A stretch of DNA of 64,000 nt from a bacterium (GCA_020627925.1 JAHDFY010000002.1:124001-188000), one strand, 5' to 3'. Shown: positions 41,330 to 53,092, counted from the first letter of the stretch. Numbers and translations: made by a program. Notes: generated from the sequence alone by a model not told the origin.

Positions 41330-42100
41330 TTATAGTCATATAATTATGAGTAAAATACTCGCTGACAGTAATAATTTTCTCTGTCGTCACATACTTGCTC
41401 AAGAAACAAATCCTGTTGTTATTGTTGTGTTGTCATCACTACTTGCAAATATTTGATAACTTGCATCAAATGTTGTTTGTAGTTGTTGCAAATATTTGTG
41501 ATTGACGCTTGCGACATGTGCTTGGTTGTGCTGATCTCTATAAATTGTTCAACGAGCATTACGAATAACTCCCCCCTTGTCGCTACCAATCGCTACAATA
41601 TGTAGTGGAATTGCATCATTCCCGGTATATATAAGCGATTGTTCTTCACCACCGTCGGTAAGTAACACAAGATGAGTTCATGGATCAACTGCATGAGCCA
41701 GTGCAATAGCTCACAAAATATTTGTTCACTGTGCTGGGAGTAGGTTGGTATTGAGTGAGTCAATACTTTGCAACAAAGAAGTATGATCAGAAGTCGGTGG
41801 AACGTGAATAAGTGCCTGCTCTGCAAAAAGTACTACTCACATAGAAAGCGATCAGCTATTGTTTTTTATAAAATCATGCATCAGCATTTTGCTGAGAGTT
41901 AGTCTTGATATGAATTCTTGCTCGTCGGTGCTAATATCTTGGACATTCATACTGTGAGAAAGATCAACCAGAAACATAATGCTGCTGATTGGACGAGGCT
42001 CTGCGTTTGTTCGTAATAGCAAAAAAATGGTTAGTATCATTCATACCAAAAGACTTCTTTTTTTTCGTTTTTGATACGGTATAAAATTTTTGAGCAGCAT
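41330..42100 (-). CDS. vWA-domain membrane protein (BatA-like)
   Basis: 256 aa. Basic N-terminus and membrane helix (LLVGMILTIFLLL), then a von Willebrand A domain. The MIDAS motif is DLSHS (in MFLVDLSHSMNVQD), with the Thr in LPAQGTNIL and the Asp in LVLLTDGGEE. A C-terminal helix (SASILLIIIGL) closes it, giving the two-anchor layout of BatA/BatB proteins. Such proteins work with MoxR ATPases; one is encoded at 33149. Six TGA glycines. A Ser/Thr-rich segment precedes the last helix. Confidence 0.85.
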
Positions 42101-42240
42101 GCTAGGGACGTTGAGCGAGATAATTATTGTACGTAATATATAAGAAATATGACCGTATGTAAACCTTATTTCTACGATGGAGATTGCAAGTTTGGTGAGT
42201 ATTGATATAATAGTTATCTTTTATCAGATCTCTTTTGTTG

Positions 42241-43041
42241 ATGAGAAAAATATTATTGTCTTTTTTGGCGTTGGCATTGATTATTAATGTTTCATTTGCT
42301 GGTTATCATGTATTAGTTAATCGTTTGGCAAATAAATTGGAAGCAAAAGTAATGTGACAATCGATCACGAAACAAGTTGTTTTTTTGGATAAAGCAATAG
42401 ATATTTTGGATCGTCATTCACATAAACATCCTGTGATTCCTTTGCTTATTGATGAACTTGCTTTGAGAAAAAATAAACTCACTGCTCCAGCAACACAACC
42501 CAATAAAGAAGGTGAATATGACATGGAAACTACCATTCTAGTAACAGAGTTGCCTCATGTTGATATACAAAGAGTGAGGGAAACATGGCTCAAGCGAGTG
42601 AATGATGCAAGGGCAAAAAAATGATTAACCCCTTATGTATTGGATAGTAAGCTAGATGCAACTGCGCAAGAGTGGGCAAATACCTTATCGACAAAATGGC
42701 CTCACTTGCAATGGTGAAGACCTCAATGAGGGACGCACTGGAGAAACTCGGCAAGTGAATGATATTATAATTATGAGATTATTACACAGTGGTTTGCTGA
42801 TCGTGGAATAACACCAGCACCAACAGAAAATGTGTTTTATAGAGGATATTCATGTAAGAGTGGGGATTGTACTGATGCTCTTCTCGCTTCTATGAAAAAA
42901 TGATTTGATTTCTTTATTAATGAAGGGCCATGAGGTGCTCACCATGACACGCAAATGAGCCCAACTAATACAAAATTTTGAATGGGTATTGCTCATGAAA
43001 GAGGTTTCAAAATTTGGGCTGTATTTCATGTAGGAAAATAA
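42241..43041 (+). CDS. Secreted CAP/SCP-domain protein 1
   Basis: 266 aa. Signal peptide MRKILLSFLALALIINVSFA. A helical spacer leads to a CAP domain from about 110: VRETWLKRVNDARAKKGLTP, LDATAQEWANTL, IITQWFADRG, APTENVFYRGYS and HHDTQMSPTNTKFGMGIA. These give the CAP histidine-glutamate cleft residues. Eleven TGA glycines. CAP proteins act outside cells as lipid binders, hydrolases or toxins. Next gene is a longer paralogue. Confidence 0.88.
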
Positions 43042-43227
43042 ATGATATTTTTGATTGTTATAGATAATGATTATTATTTAGAGGCTTTTGTGTCTCTTTT
43101 TTTTGTTGTAATGTATAAAAAAATATTGTTTTATTAGTGGACATTTTGTTATTATATTTTTCTTGCAATGGGTTTTTGGATTGCTATAGTGCTATACGTT
43201 TGACTTTTTTATTATTATATTAGGAAA

Positions 43228-44232
43228 ATGGCAGCTTCTGTGCTGAAAAAGTGGGTTTTTGTTACATTGCATATCGGTGTTTTTGCACTTTTTGTTGCTT
43301 GTTTATCGACATCTACCTACGCATTCAATGAAGAAACAAATCAACAAATCCTTACAGAATACGAAAACAAACATGAAGAATTAGAGCAATATAAAGATCT
43401 TTTTGATCTGTTGAAAGAGCAAAAGAGAAAAGATGAAGTGGTACTAGATGCCGCATTGTATGTACTTGTAGATAAGAAAATTACTGCATTACAAGAAGAA
43501 GTGACTGTCTCAAAAGATAGATTATTAAAAATTCCATTTCATTATATATTGGAAAATCGTTTGCCTGAGGTCGATTATGATCTTGAAAACGTCAACATGG
43601 ATGAAGTAAAGCAAGCTTGGTTGTCTTGGGTCAACAAAGAAAGGACAACAAAGTGACTTAAGCCTTTTGTCTATAGTAAAGTTTTGGATAATAGTGCTCA
43701 AATTTGGGCAGAAGAACTGGCTCATAGGTATGGATCTCATAGAAGACCCGGAAGCTTAGATACTCATGAAAGAACTCATCAAAAGAAAAATGGCTATGAT
43801 CATGCTTATTTGGGAAAATGGTTTGCTGATCACGGTATCAAGACCATAGTGAGAGGAAGCTCAAACTATACAGAAAACACATGATATGGTTGGTATTTTT
43901 GTGATAAAGATGACTGTACAGACACTATGACAAACGCAATCAAATCAACGTTTAACTACTATATGAAAGAAAAAAGATGGATGCCATCAAATTCGATGAG
44001 AACTGCTCACTATAGGAGTTTGGTTAGCGGTAATTATCAGTATATAGGAATGTGATTGGTGTGTGTTGATAGCAAATCATCAAATAACTACGCTGATCGC
44101 CACTGATGCACTACTTCTTCACAAAAAGCAGGTAGATATTGGTTAGTTATTCATTATGCAACCGATTTTGTTCAGCCTGTTTCTTTTAAGGAAGTGGCGG
44201 ATGAGTGGTATGCGGAATTTATGCCACTATAA
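43228..44232 (+). CDS. Secreted CAP/SCP-domain protein 2
   Basis: 334 aa. Signal peptide with FVTLHIGVFALFVACLSTST. A coiled-coil spacer (NQQILTEYENKHEELEQYKD) follows, then a CAP domain from about 120: VKQAWLSWVNKERTTKGLKP, LDNSAQIWAEELAHRYG, YLGKWFADHG, YTENTGYGWYF, and AHYRSLVSGNYQYIGMG. It also ends RYWLVIHYATDF. The spacer and cysteine count differ from the neighbour, so the pair has diverged after duplication. ATG 43168 is in frame and would add a second helix; MAAS at 43228 is preferred. Confidence 0.86.
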
Positions 44233-44318
44233 ATCAGAGATAAATTGGAATGGAAGACTTGACTTACATTTGTCGTTTGACTAGAATGGGGTCAAGTTTT
44301 TTTGTTTTGATCACTATT

Positions 44319-44777
44319 ATGAGTAAAAATAAATATTCGGCGATCGAGTACGCTATGAAATATCTACAACATAATCCCAAGAGTGAAAGAGATGTGTCGT
44401 TGATGCTGCTAAAAAAGGGGTATCCTGAAAGAGAAATCGCGATAGCAAAAAAGAGATTACAAGAAATGGGGTTGCTTGATGATGCTTTGTTTGTTGAATT
44501 GTATATTAATTCTGAAGTGATCAAAAAGTGAAAGGCAATTTTTAAGGTAAAATGAATGTTGTACCAAAAATGAATCAGTAAACATCTCATTGATGATTAT
44601 TGTAATGCTCATCGAGATGCAATTCGCGAAGGAATGTTTGTTAGAATCAAAGAAGAAATCAAAAAATACAAACGCCAAGGCATTGATGGTATTGAAATTA
44701 TTCAAAAACTTCAACGTAAAGGTTATAACTTGGGATATATCAAAGAGGTTATTAAAAGAAGAGATACCGAAGAATAA
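44319..44777 (+). CDS. recX: Regulatory protein RecX
   Basis: 152 aa. Three-helix RecX repeats: YAMKYLQHNPKSERDVSLML, RLQEMGLLDDALFVELYIN, and KRQGIDGIEIIQKLQRKGYN. RecX limits RecA filaments. Four TGA glycines. ATG 44319 is chosen because the family starts just before this first helix; the frame is open 23 codons further up. Confidence 0.88.
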
Positions 44778-44896
44778 TTTTGAGTCATAATAACATTAAA
44801 AGCCATGCTAAAACAAGCGAATATCAAGCAAGATGATTTTCTTGATGCGTAGCTTATTAATTGAAAAATATTGTATTTATATATGTAGTATTAACC

Positions 44897-45646
44897 ATGG
44901 GACGTTGGCATAGTATTGTTGCAAGAAAGACTGCTGGAGATCAAAACAAAGGTAAAGTATATGCAAAAGTAGGAAAAATTATTACGATTGCAGCCAAAAA
45001 ATGAGCTGATCCAGATCTTAATCCTAGTTTGGCACTTGCATTACAGAAGGCAAAGCAAAATAATTTACCTAGAGATGTGATCGATAGAGCAATAAAAAAA
45101 TGAGCAGGATGAGGCGAAGGTGACGACCTGCAAGAGATTTTTTATGAATGATATGGTCCAGGTGGTGTTGCTATTTATATCAAAGCGATTACTTCCAATA
45201 CCAATAGGTCTGCAACTAACGTCAAAATTATCGTCAACAAGCATGGAGGAAATATGGGTACTCCCGGTTCTGTTTCTTGGCAATTTCAACACAAAGGAGT
45301 TATTGTTGTCGATGGCTTGTCTCGTAAAGAAACTATCAAATGAAAAGAGGTAGAGCATGTTGATCCTTATGATGCAGAGCAATTGGAAATGGATGCAATG
45401 GAATATGATATTATTGATATAGAAAAAGAATGAGATACGATGGTTATTACGACATCGTTGGAGTCATACCGCCCTACGCTGGATGGGTTGCAACAAGCTT
45501 GATATCATGTTGCGACAAGTGATTTGCATTACATTCCGGACAATACTGTTGCAGTCGATGATGAAGACAAACTTATGCTGGACAAATTATTAGCTGCTCT
45601 TGATGATGATGAAGATGTTGACCTTGTCGCTCACAACGCGAATTAA
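44897..45646 (+). CDS. yebC: YebC/TACO1-family protein
   Basis: 249 aa. MGRWHSIVARKTAGDQNKG is the family start (normally M-x-GHSKW). It is followed by NPSLALALQKAKQNNLPRDV, IKKGAGGG, YEGYGPGGVAIYI and NRSATNVKIIVNKHGGNMGT. YebC proteins help ribosomes at difficult stretches or regulate transcription. Seven TGA codons, three inside GAGGG and YEGYG. Starts 15 bases after a TAGTAT hexamer. Confidence 0.96.
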
Positions 45647-45669
45647 GTCTTTATAGTTTTTTTTTTGTA

Positions 45670-46341
45670 ATGAACAAAAGTAATTTTTTAAATATTATTG
45701 CTATAGTATTAATAGCGGCTTATCTAACCGTTAAGATAGCTAATCTGTCATGATCTCGATTTGATTATAAACTAGTTGGATATACTGACGAGCCAAAACA
45801 AATGTTGGAACGTCATGGAAATGAATTCACCTATACTAATGAATCTGTAGGTTTTGGGTTTACAAGACAAACCAGAACATATCAAGATAGATGAGGATTG
45901 TTTGTTTTTGCTAGCCTTTGAGGAGGTGTAAAAATTTATGGACCGCACGAAAGTGTACCGGTTGACATCAAAACTGATGAAATTGAGATTGTAACGTCTA
46001 GACTTACATGAAGTCTTGTTGAATATGTTGAAAATCACCATGTTTTGCCTGAAAAATGTTTCGCTGAATCTTATAGTCAAAGTGAGGTGTTACAAAAATA
46101 TTTAGGAGAAAGGGAAAATTATGAGTTTGTAAGAATCGGTACTAATTTTGATAAACGAGAAGATAATAATGTGTTATCTCCTTGTGGTCACTATGCTCCT
46201 ATACCTGGTAGTAAAAATAGTTTTTTTATGAAACATAAGGACTACTCTCTTGTGCTCTATGTAGAAACTAGCACTGCAGCTCAATTTCACGATAGACATC
46301 ATTGGATTAATTCAATTTATATCACATGATCAAAGAACTAA
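45670..46341 (+). CDS. Exported protein of unknown function
   Basis: 223 aa. Signal anchor SNFLNIIAIVLIAAYLTVKI. The mature part is beta-rich (FVFASLGGGVKIYGPHESVP) with histidines near the end (FHDRHHWINSIYI) and two cysteines (EKCFAES, LSPCGHY). Five TGA glycines. Overlaps the next small frame by 16 bases. No family recognised. Confidence 0.65.
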
Positions 46342-46535
46342 TGTTCAAATTTATCATAGATTTCTTTAGGTTTCCATTTGCCCCGAGTGATCCTGATAAT
46401 AAATTTCGTTTTGTGATGCAGTTTATTCTCAAGGACTACCCCGTGTATATGTGGATACAGCCAAAACGATGGAAATTTGTGATGTTTCCATTTATGATTA
46501 TCTATGTGATTTTTGCACCGATGAAAAAGGACTAG
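46326..46535 (+). CDS. Small membrane-associated protein, 69 aa
   Basis: Reads MIKELMFKFIIDFFRFPFAP and ends FVMFPFMIIYVIFAPMKKD; aromatic and hydrophobic throughout. It begins inside the end of the preceding gene, a typical coupled arrangement. No TGA. No family. Confidence 0.45.
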   Translation: MIKELMFKFIIDFFRFPFAPSDPDNKFRFVMQFILKDYPVYMWIQPKRWKFVMFPFMIIYVIFAPMKKD

Positions 46536-46546
46536 GCATAGCAAAA

Positions 46547-47518
46547 TTACGAATGATCTTCTTTGTAATTAATAAGGGCCAAGGCGTGTATGTCTTGGCT
46601 TTTTCGTTTTTTGCCAAATGTATTGAGCATGTTGGAATAATGAAAAGGAAGGATATAACCATTGATATATTCATTGTACCATTTACTAAATGAATCTTGA
46701 AAAAATTCATTGGCAGTGAGATCACTAATGAGAATAAGATCTTTTTCTTTTCCTATGTGTTGATGTAATCGTTTGGAAAGCATTTTGGTAAAAAAATCAA
46801 CGGAGTGATTGATAGTTTGTTCAGCAAAAGAGCTCGTTATTTCTGATCTTTTTTTGTAAAGCAATTCGCTTATGTTGTTTTCTTTGTAGATATTTTTGAG
46901 CATAGAACTTCATCGATTGACAGTTCCTATATGGTCATAAAACCCATTTTTGATAGAGATAATAGTTGAAGTATCTGATTGAATATCAAGCATATGATAT
47001 GATTGTTTTTCTAATTGTTTTTTCAAAAATTGTTGCGTATAAAATGAACGAGGAAAAATATGTATATTGTTATTTTTGAAAATGTTTTCCCAGCGTTTAG
47101 AAAAAAGTTCGATAGTTGGTGTATCAATAAAAACCAAAGAAAGCCTAAAAAAAAGCATTCCTTTTTTTCCCAAAATATATTTGTTGGCTACTCCATCGAC
47201 CAAAATAGTATCAATGGTATAAAAAAGCATACGAGTACCATGAGCATGAAGCTGACAATCAAGCATTTTATCCTCAATAATTGCATTGAGGTCATGAATG
47301 GTAAAGGTACTTTCAGCGTGATGAAAAATATCAAATTTAAAAAATGCGAACCTTTTTTCATTAAGCAAAAAATAATGCTGAACGCTTTGGTCGTTTGAGT
47401 GATCGATGAGAAGTTTGTTCAAATCATCAAAGTATGAAGTATAGTTCCACGTTTTTTTCTTCTTATATAATGTGAAGTGGCTGTCTGGATAATAGCCTTT
47501 TTCACAGTAAATGATCAT
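46547..47518 (-). CDS. Divergent actin-like (FtsA/PilM-type) protein, tentative
   Basis: 323 aa. The C-terminal half has HMLDIQSDTSTIISIKNGFY followed by GTVNRGSSML, which matches the phosphate-2 strand-turn-strand of actin-like ATPases (lDIG-x-x-T-x-i) and the following glycine loop. The N-terminal part reads MIIYCEKGYYPDSHFTLYKK, a weak version of phosphate-1. The assignment to FtsA or PilM is an inference. The frame opens with GTG 47527 three codons earlier; ATG 47518 is used. Confidence 0.42.
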
Positions 47519-47552
47519 TGAATACACTTATTTATGAATAATGAAAAGGAAT

Positions 47553-47593
47553 AATAACAGTGTCTTCTTTATAGTAATGTCACTGTTTTTTTT
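47553..47593 (+). terminator. Hairpin between the actin-like gene and ruvC
   Basis: AACAGTG / CACTGTT stem with an 18-base loop and T8 on the plus strand. No plus gene ends nearby, so it may rather close ruvC on the minus strand. Weak support. Confidence 0.4.
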
Positions 47594-47624
47594 CAACTGG
47601 TGTTATATATTTTAATTGACTTTC

Positions 47625-48107
47625 TTAGGAAAGTTTGGTTCTGCTTGCTAAATATGCAAGTCATAAGGCATCCGCAGCATCGTCGTATTCAGGAAGTGAT
47701 TGTAATCAAAAAATTTTCATAATCATTGTTTGTACTAATATTTTTTGTGCTTTACCGTTTCCGGTGATGCGTTTTTTTAGCTCGATAGGGGTGTATTCTG
47801 TGAATGATATGTTGTGTTGCTTGAGCAGTAAGATTAGTGCTCCTCTAATGCCATAGACAAACTCAGCGTTTTTTTGATTGAATTTTGTAAAAAAGAGTTG
47901 CTCTATTCCAGCGTGTTTGATAGATGAGCCATGCTTTTCGAGAAAGTCAGAAAAAAACGTGAAAATTTTGAGCATTCTGTCAAACTGGTCTGTCCTTGTT
48001 ATATTTTTTTTATCTTGTATAATGATTCACGCATCAACAACGCCAAGTTTTTCATCTATTAGAGCATATCATAGTTTGCGAACTCATGGGTCAATTCCTA
48101 AGTACAT
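47625..48107 (-). CDS. ruvC: Holliday junction endonuclease RuvC
   Basis: 160 aa. MYLGIDPGVRKLGYALID holds the first catalytic Asp with two glycines from TGA. GIEQLFFTKFNQKNAEFV is the second acidic site, IELKKRITGNGKAQK the third block, and YDDAADALGLAY the final Asp pair. Starts at ATG 48107 with a TATAGT-like hexamer close upstream (around 48136). ruvA is at 63416-63970. Confidence 0.95.
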
Positions 48108-48265
48108 CGTAGGTGGAAAAATAAACTATTGCTACTATAGTCAAGCTATGTCATTATGCTTGTTTATGTCAAATTGTTTTGCTCTCTTATTGGAGCTGCT
48201 TTGCGAGGTTTTTTGTTTGTCTGTATACTTGTTTACAGTATTTATTTTTGTTTAGTGAGTGTGTT

Positions 48266-48727
48266 ATGGCGTTTACTTTATCCAGATGATTGTTGGGATC
48301 GACGCAAACGAGTAGTGAATTTCGTCGTTTTTTACTGCTTGAAATGTTTATCGTAGCATGAGTTATCCTGGCGGGAACCGTTGGATTTCATTATCTTGAA
48401 GGATGGTCTTGGTTTGATTCTCTTTATTTTTTGGTTATTACTATGGTAACCATTGGCTATGGTGACTTTGTTCCCGTGACGACCGGGGGTAAAGTGCTGA
48501 CGATGATGTTTGCTGTGATGGGAGTTCCGTTGTTTGTCTATACTTCTTCTATGATTATTGACTTTAGATTGAGACGTTACATGGACAACTATGCAAAACT
48601 TGTAGGAAAAAATATTTCTGTGCCACAAAAATCATGGCTTAATTCGTTTTTTTCTCGAGGAAATAACAATGAACCTGCTACGCAAGATGACAAAACAGAA
48701 GAACAAAAAGAAGAAACAACGTTGTAG
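48266..48727 (+). CDS. Two-helix potassium channel
   Basis: 153 aa. FRRFLLLEMFIVAGVILAG is helix 1, the pore helix and filter read VITMVTIGYGDFVPVT, and VLTMMFAVMGVPLFVYTSSM is helix 2. The short basic and Glu-rich C-terminus lacks an RCK or cyclic-nucleotide domain. Potassium leak or voltage-independent channel. The frame cannot be extended upstream past the TAG at 48254. Confidence 0.9.
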
Positions 48728-48763
48728 TCATTCACATAGTCCTTATTTTATTTTTTTGCTGCT

Positions 48764-50503
48764 ATGAATCAACAATCACATACAAGAGGTTCGCACGTTA
48801 GAAATACTTTTCATGGTCATCATTGACATAGAAAAGGACATCATTTTTTTGCAAATAAAAAGCAAAAAGAAGAAACTACCCCGCCTCAACAAAAACCCTC
48901 AGAAACTATTTACAACCGTATTGCCTTTATAGAACTTTCGGGGAAAAAGAAAGCGGATGTTGCAGATAAAATTTTGACGGATTTGTTTGCGGGTAGAATT
49001 TATGTGTTTGAATTGCTTTTGTCCGTAGTGATTGCGGCATTGTGATTGTTGATCAACTCTACCGCTGTAGTAATTGGTGCTATGTTGATTGCACCTATTC
49101 TTCGCCCTATTCAAGGAATGGCGTTTTCTATTAGTACTGGAAGTAATAGCTTGTATATGAAATCGTGACGCTTGCTTATTGGAAGTATTCTTGCAAGTAT
49201 TGTGATGTCTGCATTCATTGCTTTTTTGGTGCCTTTTGATGCTCCAACGGCAGAAATATTAGCAAGAACCTCCCCTACTATTATTGATCTGATGATAGCG
49301 CTTGCCGGAGGAACAATTGCGCTACTCTCTTTGTGATTCACAAGGCTATCAGAAAGTGTTGCGTGAGTTGCAATGGCTGCCTCGCTTATTCCTCCTTTGT
49401 GTGTGTGTGGAATTGGTTTGGCTTGGTTTGAATGGGATATTGCTCGAGGAAGCTTTTTGCTTTTTTCGGCTAACTTGATTGCTATTATTATTGTTGGAGT
49501 TATTATTTTTTATGCCTTTGGTTTTTATCCAACCAATAAGCAGGGACAAAAAACAAGTGCTATGCAGTTGGTGTTGGTGCTGCTGACGACATTAGTTGTG
49601 ATTGCTCCATTATTGACTGGTTTGCAATCGATTGTAAGAGATATCGAAATAAAATGAGGAATTCAGACGGCAATGAAAGTCACACTTCCATGAGTTGATG
49701 CGAACTCACGTTTGGAGTCTTTTGACTATACTCTTGAAAACAAAATAGTCAGTGTTACCGCAACGTTAAAAACATCTGATACTACAAGAATAACACCTGC
49801 CGACAAGGCAGTATTGATCCAAGCTATTGCAAACAAAATCAACAGACCAGTTTCTTTGACTTTGGAACTGATTCCAACGACATCAATCTACGTACCCAAG
49901 AAAAAAGAACTCACGATAAAAGAAAAAATTACGAATGATATTGCTGGATATTTGAGTGATTTTGATGGTGTCTTTTTATTGGATGTGATTATTGGATGAT
50001 CAGAAAAACAGCCACTTGTTTCTTTGCAATTTTATTCACAGAAACCATTAAAATACGAGCAAGTGCAAAACGATATGTTGCAAAGAATTTCGCCTTATTT
50101 TGCTCATACTCCTCTTTTGGTGTTGGATTTGCAAGTAAAACCTCCCGTTGATACTACTCCCACAGAAACAGGAGATACCACTCTGCAAGATACATTGGCA
50201 GGAGAATTGTTGACTATTTTTCCTATGATTGAGCTTAATCAGTTGGAAGCGACGCAATGAACAAAGGTTATTCAAACAGTGCAAGAAACTGGTGCTGTTC
50301 CTTTGACTTGAAATACTTCACCGGCACTGATTTCTCAAGCATTTGAAGTGATGAATATCTTTTTGGATATTTCTTCTGCGTTACCAAAACAAACTATTGT
50401 GCAACAATTAGATGATTGGAAAATTGATCTTGAAAAAAGATACAACGTTTTGGTTGAATTTGATATTCAACTGAGAGCCTTTGAAAAATTTTCTTTGGAG
50501 TAG
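48764..50503 (+). CDS. DUF389 membrane protein
   Basis: 579 aa. The DUF389 core spans about 90-290 with six helices: VIAALGLLINSTAVVIGAML then IAPILRPI, LALAGGTIALLSLGF, and VAMAASLIPPLCVCGIGLAW. Polar N-terminus rich in His (TRGSHVRNTFHGHHGHRKGH). A soluble C-terminal region (about 300-579) is of unknown fold. Eight TGA glycines. Function of DUF389 is not established; a transport role is suspected. Confidence 0.85.
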
Positions 50504-50548
50504 AAATAATGAGGAAGCAAACACTTTCAATGAGAACAGGAATATGTA

Positions 50549-50583
50549 TTCTAAACGTGAGAGCGTTTAGATTTTCTTTTTTG
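50549..50583 (+). terminator. Terminator between DUF389 and exonuclease genes
   Basis: TCTAAACG / CGTTTAGA stem with a 6-base loop followed by TTTTCTTTTTT. Confidence 0.8.
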
Positions 50584-50585
50584 TG

Positions 50586-51482
50586 ATGAAGAAATTATAT
50601 ATTATTGATGGTTCAGCTTATTTGTATAGAGCATATTATGGACTACCTCCGATGTATGGACCAGAATGAGAATTAGAAAATGTTAATGCGATTTTTGGTT
50701 TTTTTAAAATGATTTTAAAATTGTTTCAGGAGCAACCTGATTATTTTGTCATTGCCTGGGATGCTCCACAAAAAACCATTAGACATGAAATGTTTACTGA
50801 GTACAAATCCAATAGAGCTTCTTCTCCGGAAGATTTTAAACCCCAAGTAAAAGTTGCAAAACAGTTGGCAGCGCAAATAGGAATTCCTGCGTTGGAAATT
50901 CCTGGTTATGAAGCAGATGATTTGATTGCGACAGTTGCAACAATTGCAGAAAAAGATGATACAATACATTCGTTTATCTACTCTTCTGACAAAGATCTAA
51001 AACAAATGTTGACTAATACCTGTACGTTTAAAGATCCTATGAAAGGAACAGAAACGACTCCGGGAGATTTCAGAGTTGAATATGGTTTTGACCCCCAACA
51101 AATAGTAGATTATTTGTCGCTTTTGTGAGACGCGAGTGATAACATTCCGGGAGTAAGGTGAATCGGAAAAAAATGAGCGCAAAAACTTATCAAAGAATAT
51201 GGCGATTTAGATGGTATTTATGAAAATATCGAATCTATCAAAGGTGCAACTAAGCAAAAACTTTTGGATGGAAAAGATTCTGCATATTACAGCAAAAAAT
51301 TGATTGTACTACATGATGTCCCAGGAGTTATTGATGCTGGTTTGGACGATTATACGTACACGCTTAATTTTGATGAAATGAATAAACAATTTATCAAGCA
51401 TTATGATTTCAAATCTATGCAAAAAAATCTTGATGCGCTTCATAAACAACTTAACACTCCACAAATGATTTCGCTTTTTTAG
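50586..51482 (+). CDS. Stand-alone 5'-3' exonuclease (Pol I N-terminal domain)
   Basis: 298 aa. FEN-like nuclease removing RNA primers and flaps. MKKLYIIDGSAYLYRAYYGL, AWDAPQKTIRHEMFTEYKSN, GYEADDLIATVA, YSSDKDLKQML and LLGDASDNIPGVRGIGKKGA (helix-hairpin-helix). Several of its glycines are TGA. No polymerase domain follows, so the domain is separate as in several reduced genomes. Confidence 0.95.
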
Positions 51483-51494
51483 ACAAATAGTTCT

Positions 51495-52067
51495 ATGATT
51501 TTTTGGCACTGGTTGATTCTATGAATACTATTAGGAGGGTGGATTTTTCTTCTTTTCCTGTACTTTTTTCATCTTTTTATGTCGTTGAGACAAAAAAAAG
51601 CACCTTATATAGGAAGCTATCCAAGGCATCTTCGTTTGATGAAGCAAAAATTATTTCTGGCCCCTGGCGAGTCACTGATAGATCTTGGATGTGGCGATGG
51701 AAAGGCGTTGAGATTCTTTTCACGTTATTTTCCAATTACCCATTTGGTTTGATGTGATACTAATCGTTTTGCGTTGTGGCGAGGTAGATTTCTTAATCGT
51801 TTTTTTCCTTTTGCAGATCGCTTGTCATTGCGCTATGGAGATATCAAAGCACAAGATATATCGTGATATGATTATATTTATATGTTCTTGTTTCCCCATT
51901 ATATGGAAGATCTTGAAGAACGAATTTTTGCCTCTATGAAAGAAGGGGCTGTGGTTGTCGTCAATACGTTTCCGTTTCCTTGACGTGAACCCGATCAGAT
52001 CATCAAGGATCAACAATGAAGAGAAGTAATATTTTTGTATACTAAGAAAAATAAACAATTATGTTAG
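51495..52067 (+). CDS. Membrane-anchored SAM-dependent methyltransferase
   Basis: 190 aa. N-terminal helix WLILWILLGGWIFLLFLYFF. Then motif I in LIDLGCGDGKALRFFSR, acidic end LVGCDTN, and motif IV region YDYIYMFLFPHYMEDL. Class I methyltransferase; the anchor suggests a lipid or envelope substrate. Similar short TM-methyltransferases occur in many CPR genomes (general knowledge). The stop overlaps the next start by seven bases. Confidence 0.82.
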
Positions 52068-52654
52068 TACCTAAAATATTCGAGCAATTTCCTCAAGTTA
52101 TAGCTTGAATTGCAACATGAGAATACTTGGACAAAAAGTTGTGAAAATTTGATTTTCGAGATAATTCAATGAAAAGAAATGCAAAGAAGATTTTAGTAAA
52201 TGATTTGGATTATAGTTTTTCTAGTATTTTTCTGTCTCAAACTCATTCAATAATTTATGCTGATTCTACGAAACCATTGGTTTCTTGATTGCACTCTTGA
52301 TGGAGAGGTACGCAAAAAAGAATCGTTCCCCTTTTCTTACAGAATATACAAAAAAAATGAATTTTGTGATCTTCTTTGTATGTTTATCTTGCTCCAAGTA
52401 TTTGTTCAAAATGTTATGAATTTTGAAAAGAAGTTATAGATCTTTTTGATAAAAAATATATTACATTTCAGTGAGGCAAGTATTTTCTTGATGTGCAAAA
52501 AGTTGTGTATGATCAATTTATTTTGTTTGGTGTTCCTGCAGAAAACATCGAAGTTTCACAATACTGTACTTATCATGACAAAGGATTCTATTCATATAGA
52601 AAAGAAGGTCCTGTTTGAAAACGTATGGTCTCGGCGATTGGATTAAAAAAATAA
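52061..52654 (+). CDS. pgeF: PgeF/YfiH-family protein (multicopper polyphenol oxidase/purine enzyme)
   Basis: 197 aa. Diagnostic zinc site: PLVSGLHSGWRGTQKRIV with His and the H-x-GWRG motif, SICSKCYEFG with Cys, and SQYCTYHDKGFYSYRKEG with Cys-x-x-x and YR. Members cleave purine nucleosides or correct peptidoglycan precursor errors. Ten TGA glycines. Translationally coupled to the methyltransferase upstream. Confidence 0.9.
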
Positions 52655-52675
52655 TTTACACACACATAATATTTT

Positions 52676-53083
52676 ATGAAACACACTATTACCTCACCTG
52701 CATGAATGATTGTTTTGGGAAAAACTTTGGCAAAGCAAGGTCATACTCATATATTACTCTCTGGTTATTTAGGAGCAGGAAAGACTCATTTTACCAAGTG
52801 ATTTGTTCAATGATTGGGCTTGGATGATCGTTTGGTTACTAGTCCAACATATTCGTATAGCAACAGCTACAATGAGCAAGTTCTTCATTGTGATTTTTAT
52901 AGATTGGAAAACAAAGAGGAATTGCGATCAAAATGATTACTTGATGCAATAGAAAATCATGACAATGTGCTGATTGAATGGCCCAAATGGGAGGCAACAT
53001 ATGCAGATGAAGATTGGCTTTCTGTAACGATCGAAATTGTTGATGAAACAACAAGAGAGGTTACGGTGCTACCATTTAGTTAA
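52676..53083 (+). CDS. tsaE: tRNA t6A biosynthesis ATPase TsaE
   Basis: 135 aa. Walker A SGYLGAGKTHFTKGF, switch LVTSPTYSYSNSY, and HCDFYRLEN with LIEWPKW. TsaE cycles the TsaB-TsaD complex that makes t6A in tRNA. Three TGA glycines. Follows pgeF by 21 bases. Confidence 0.95.
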
Positions 53084-53092
53084 ATTTTTGTA

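Noticed and set aside
43080-43104. Possible terminator after the first CAP gene
   Set aside because: Stem of four to five pairs around AGAG/CTCT; T-run present but stem too weak.
48156-48356. 66-aa hydrophobic frame overlapping the potassium channel start
   Set aside because: It overlaps the channel gene out of frame and shows no family signal; too weak to annotate.
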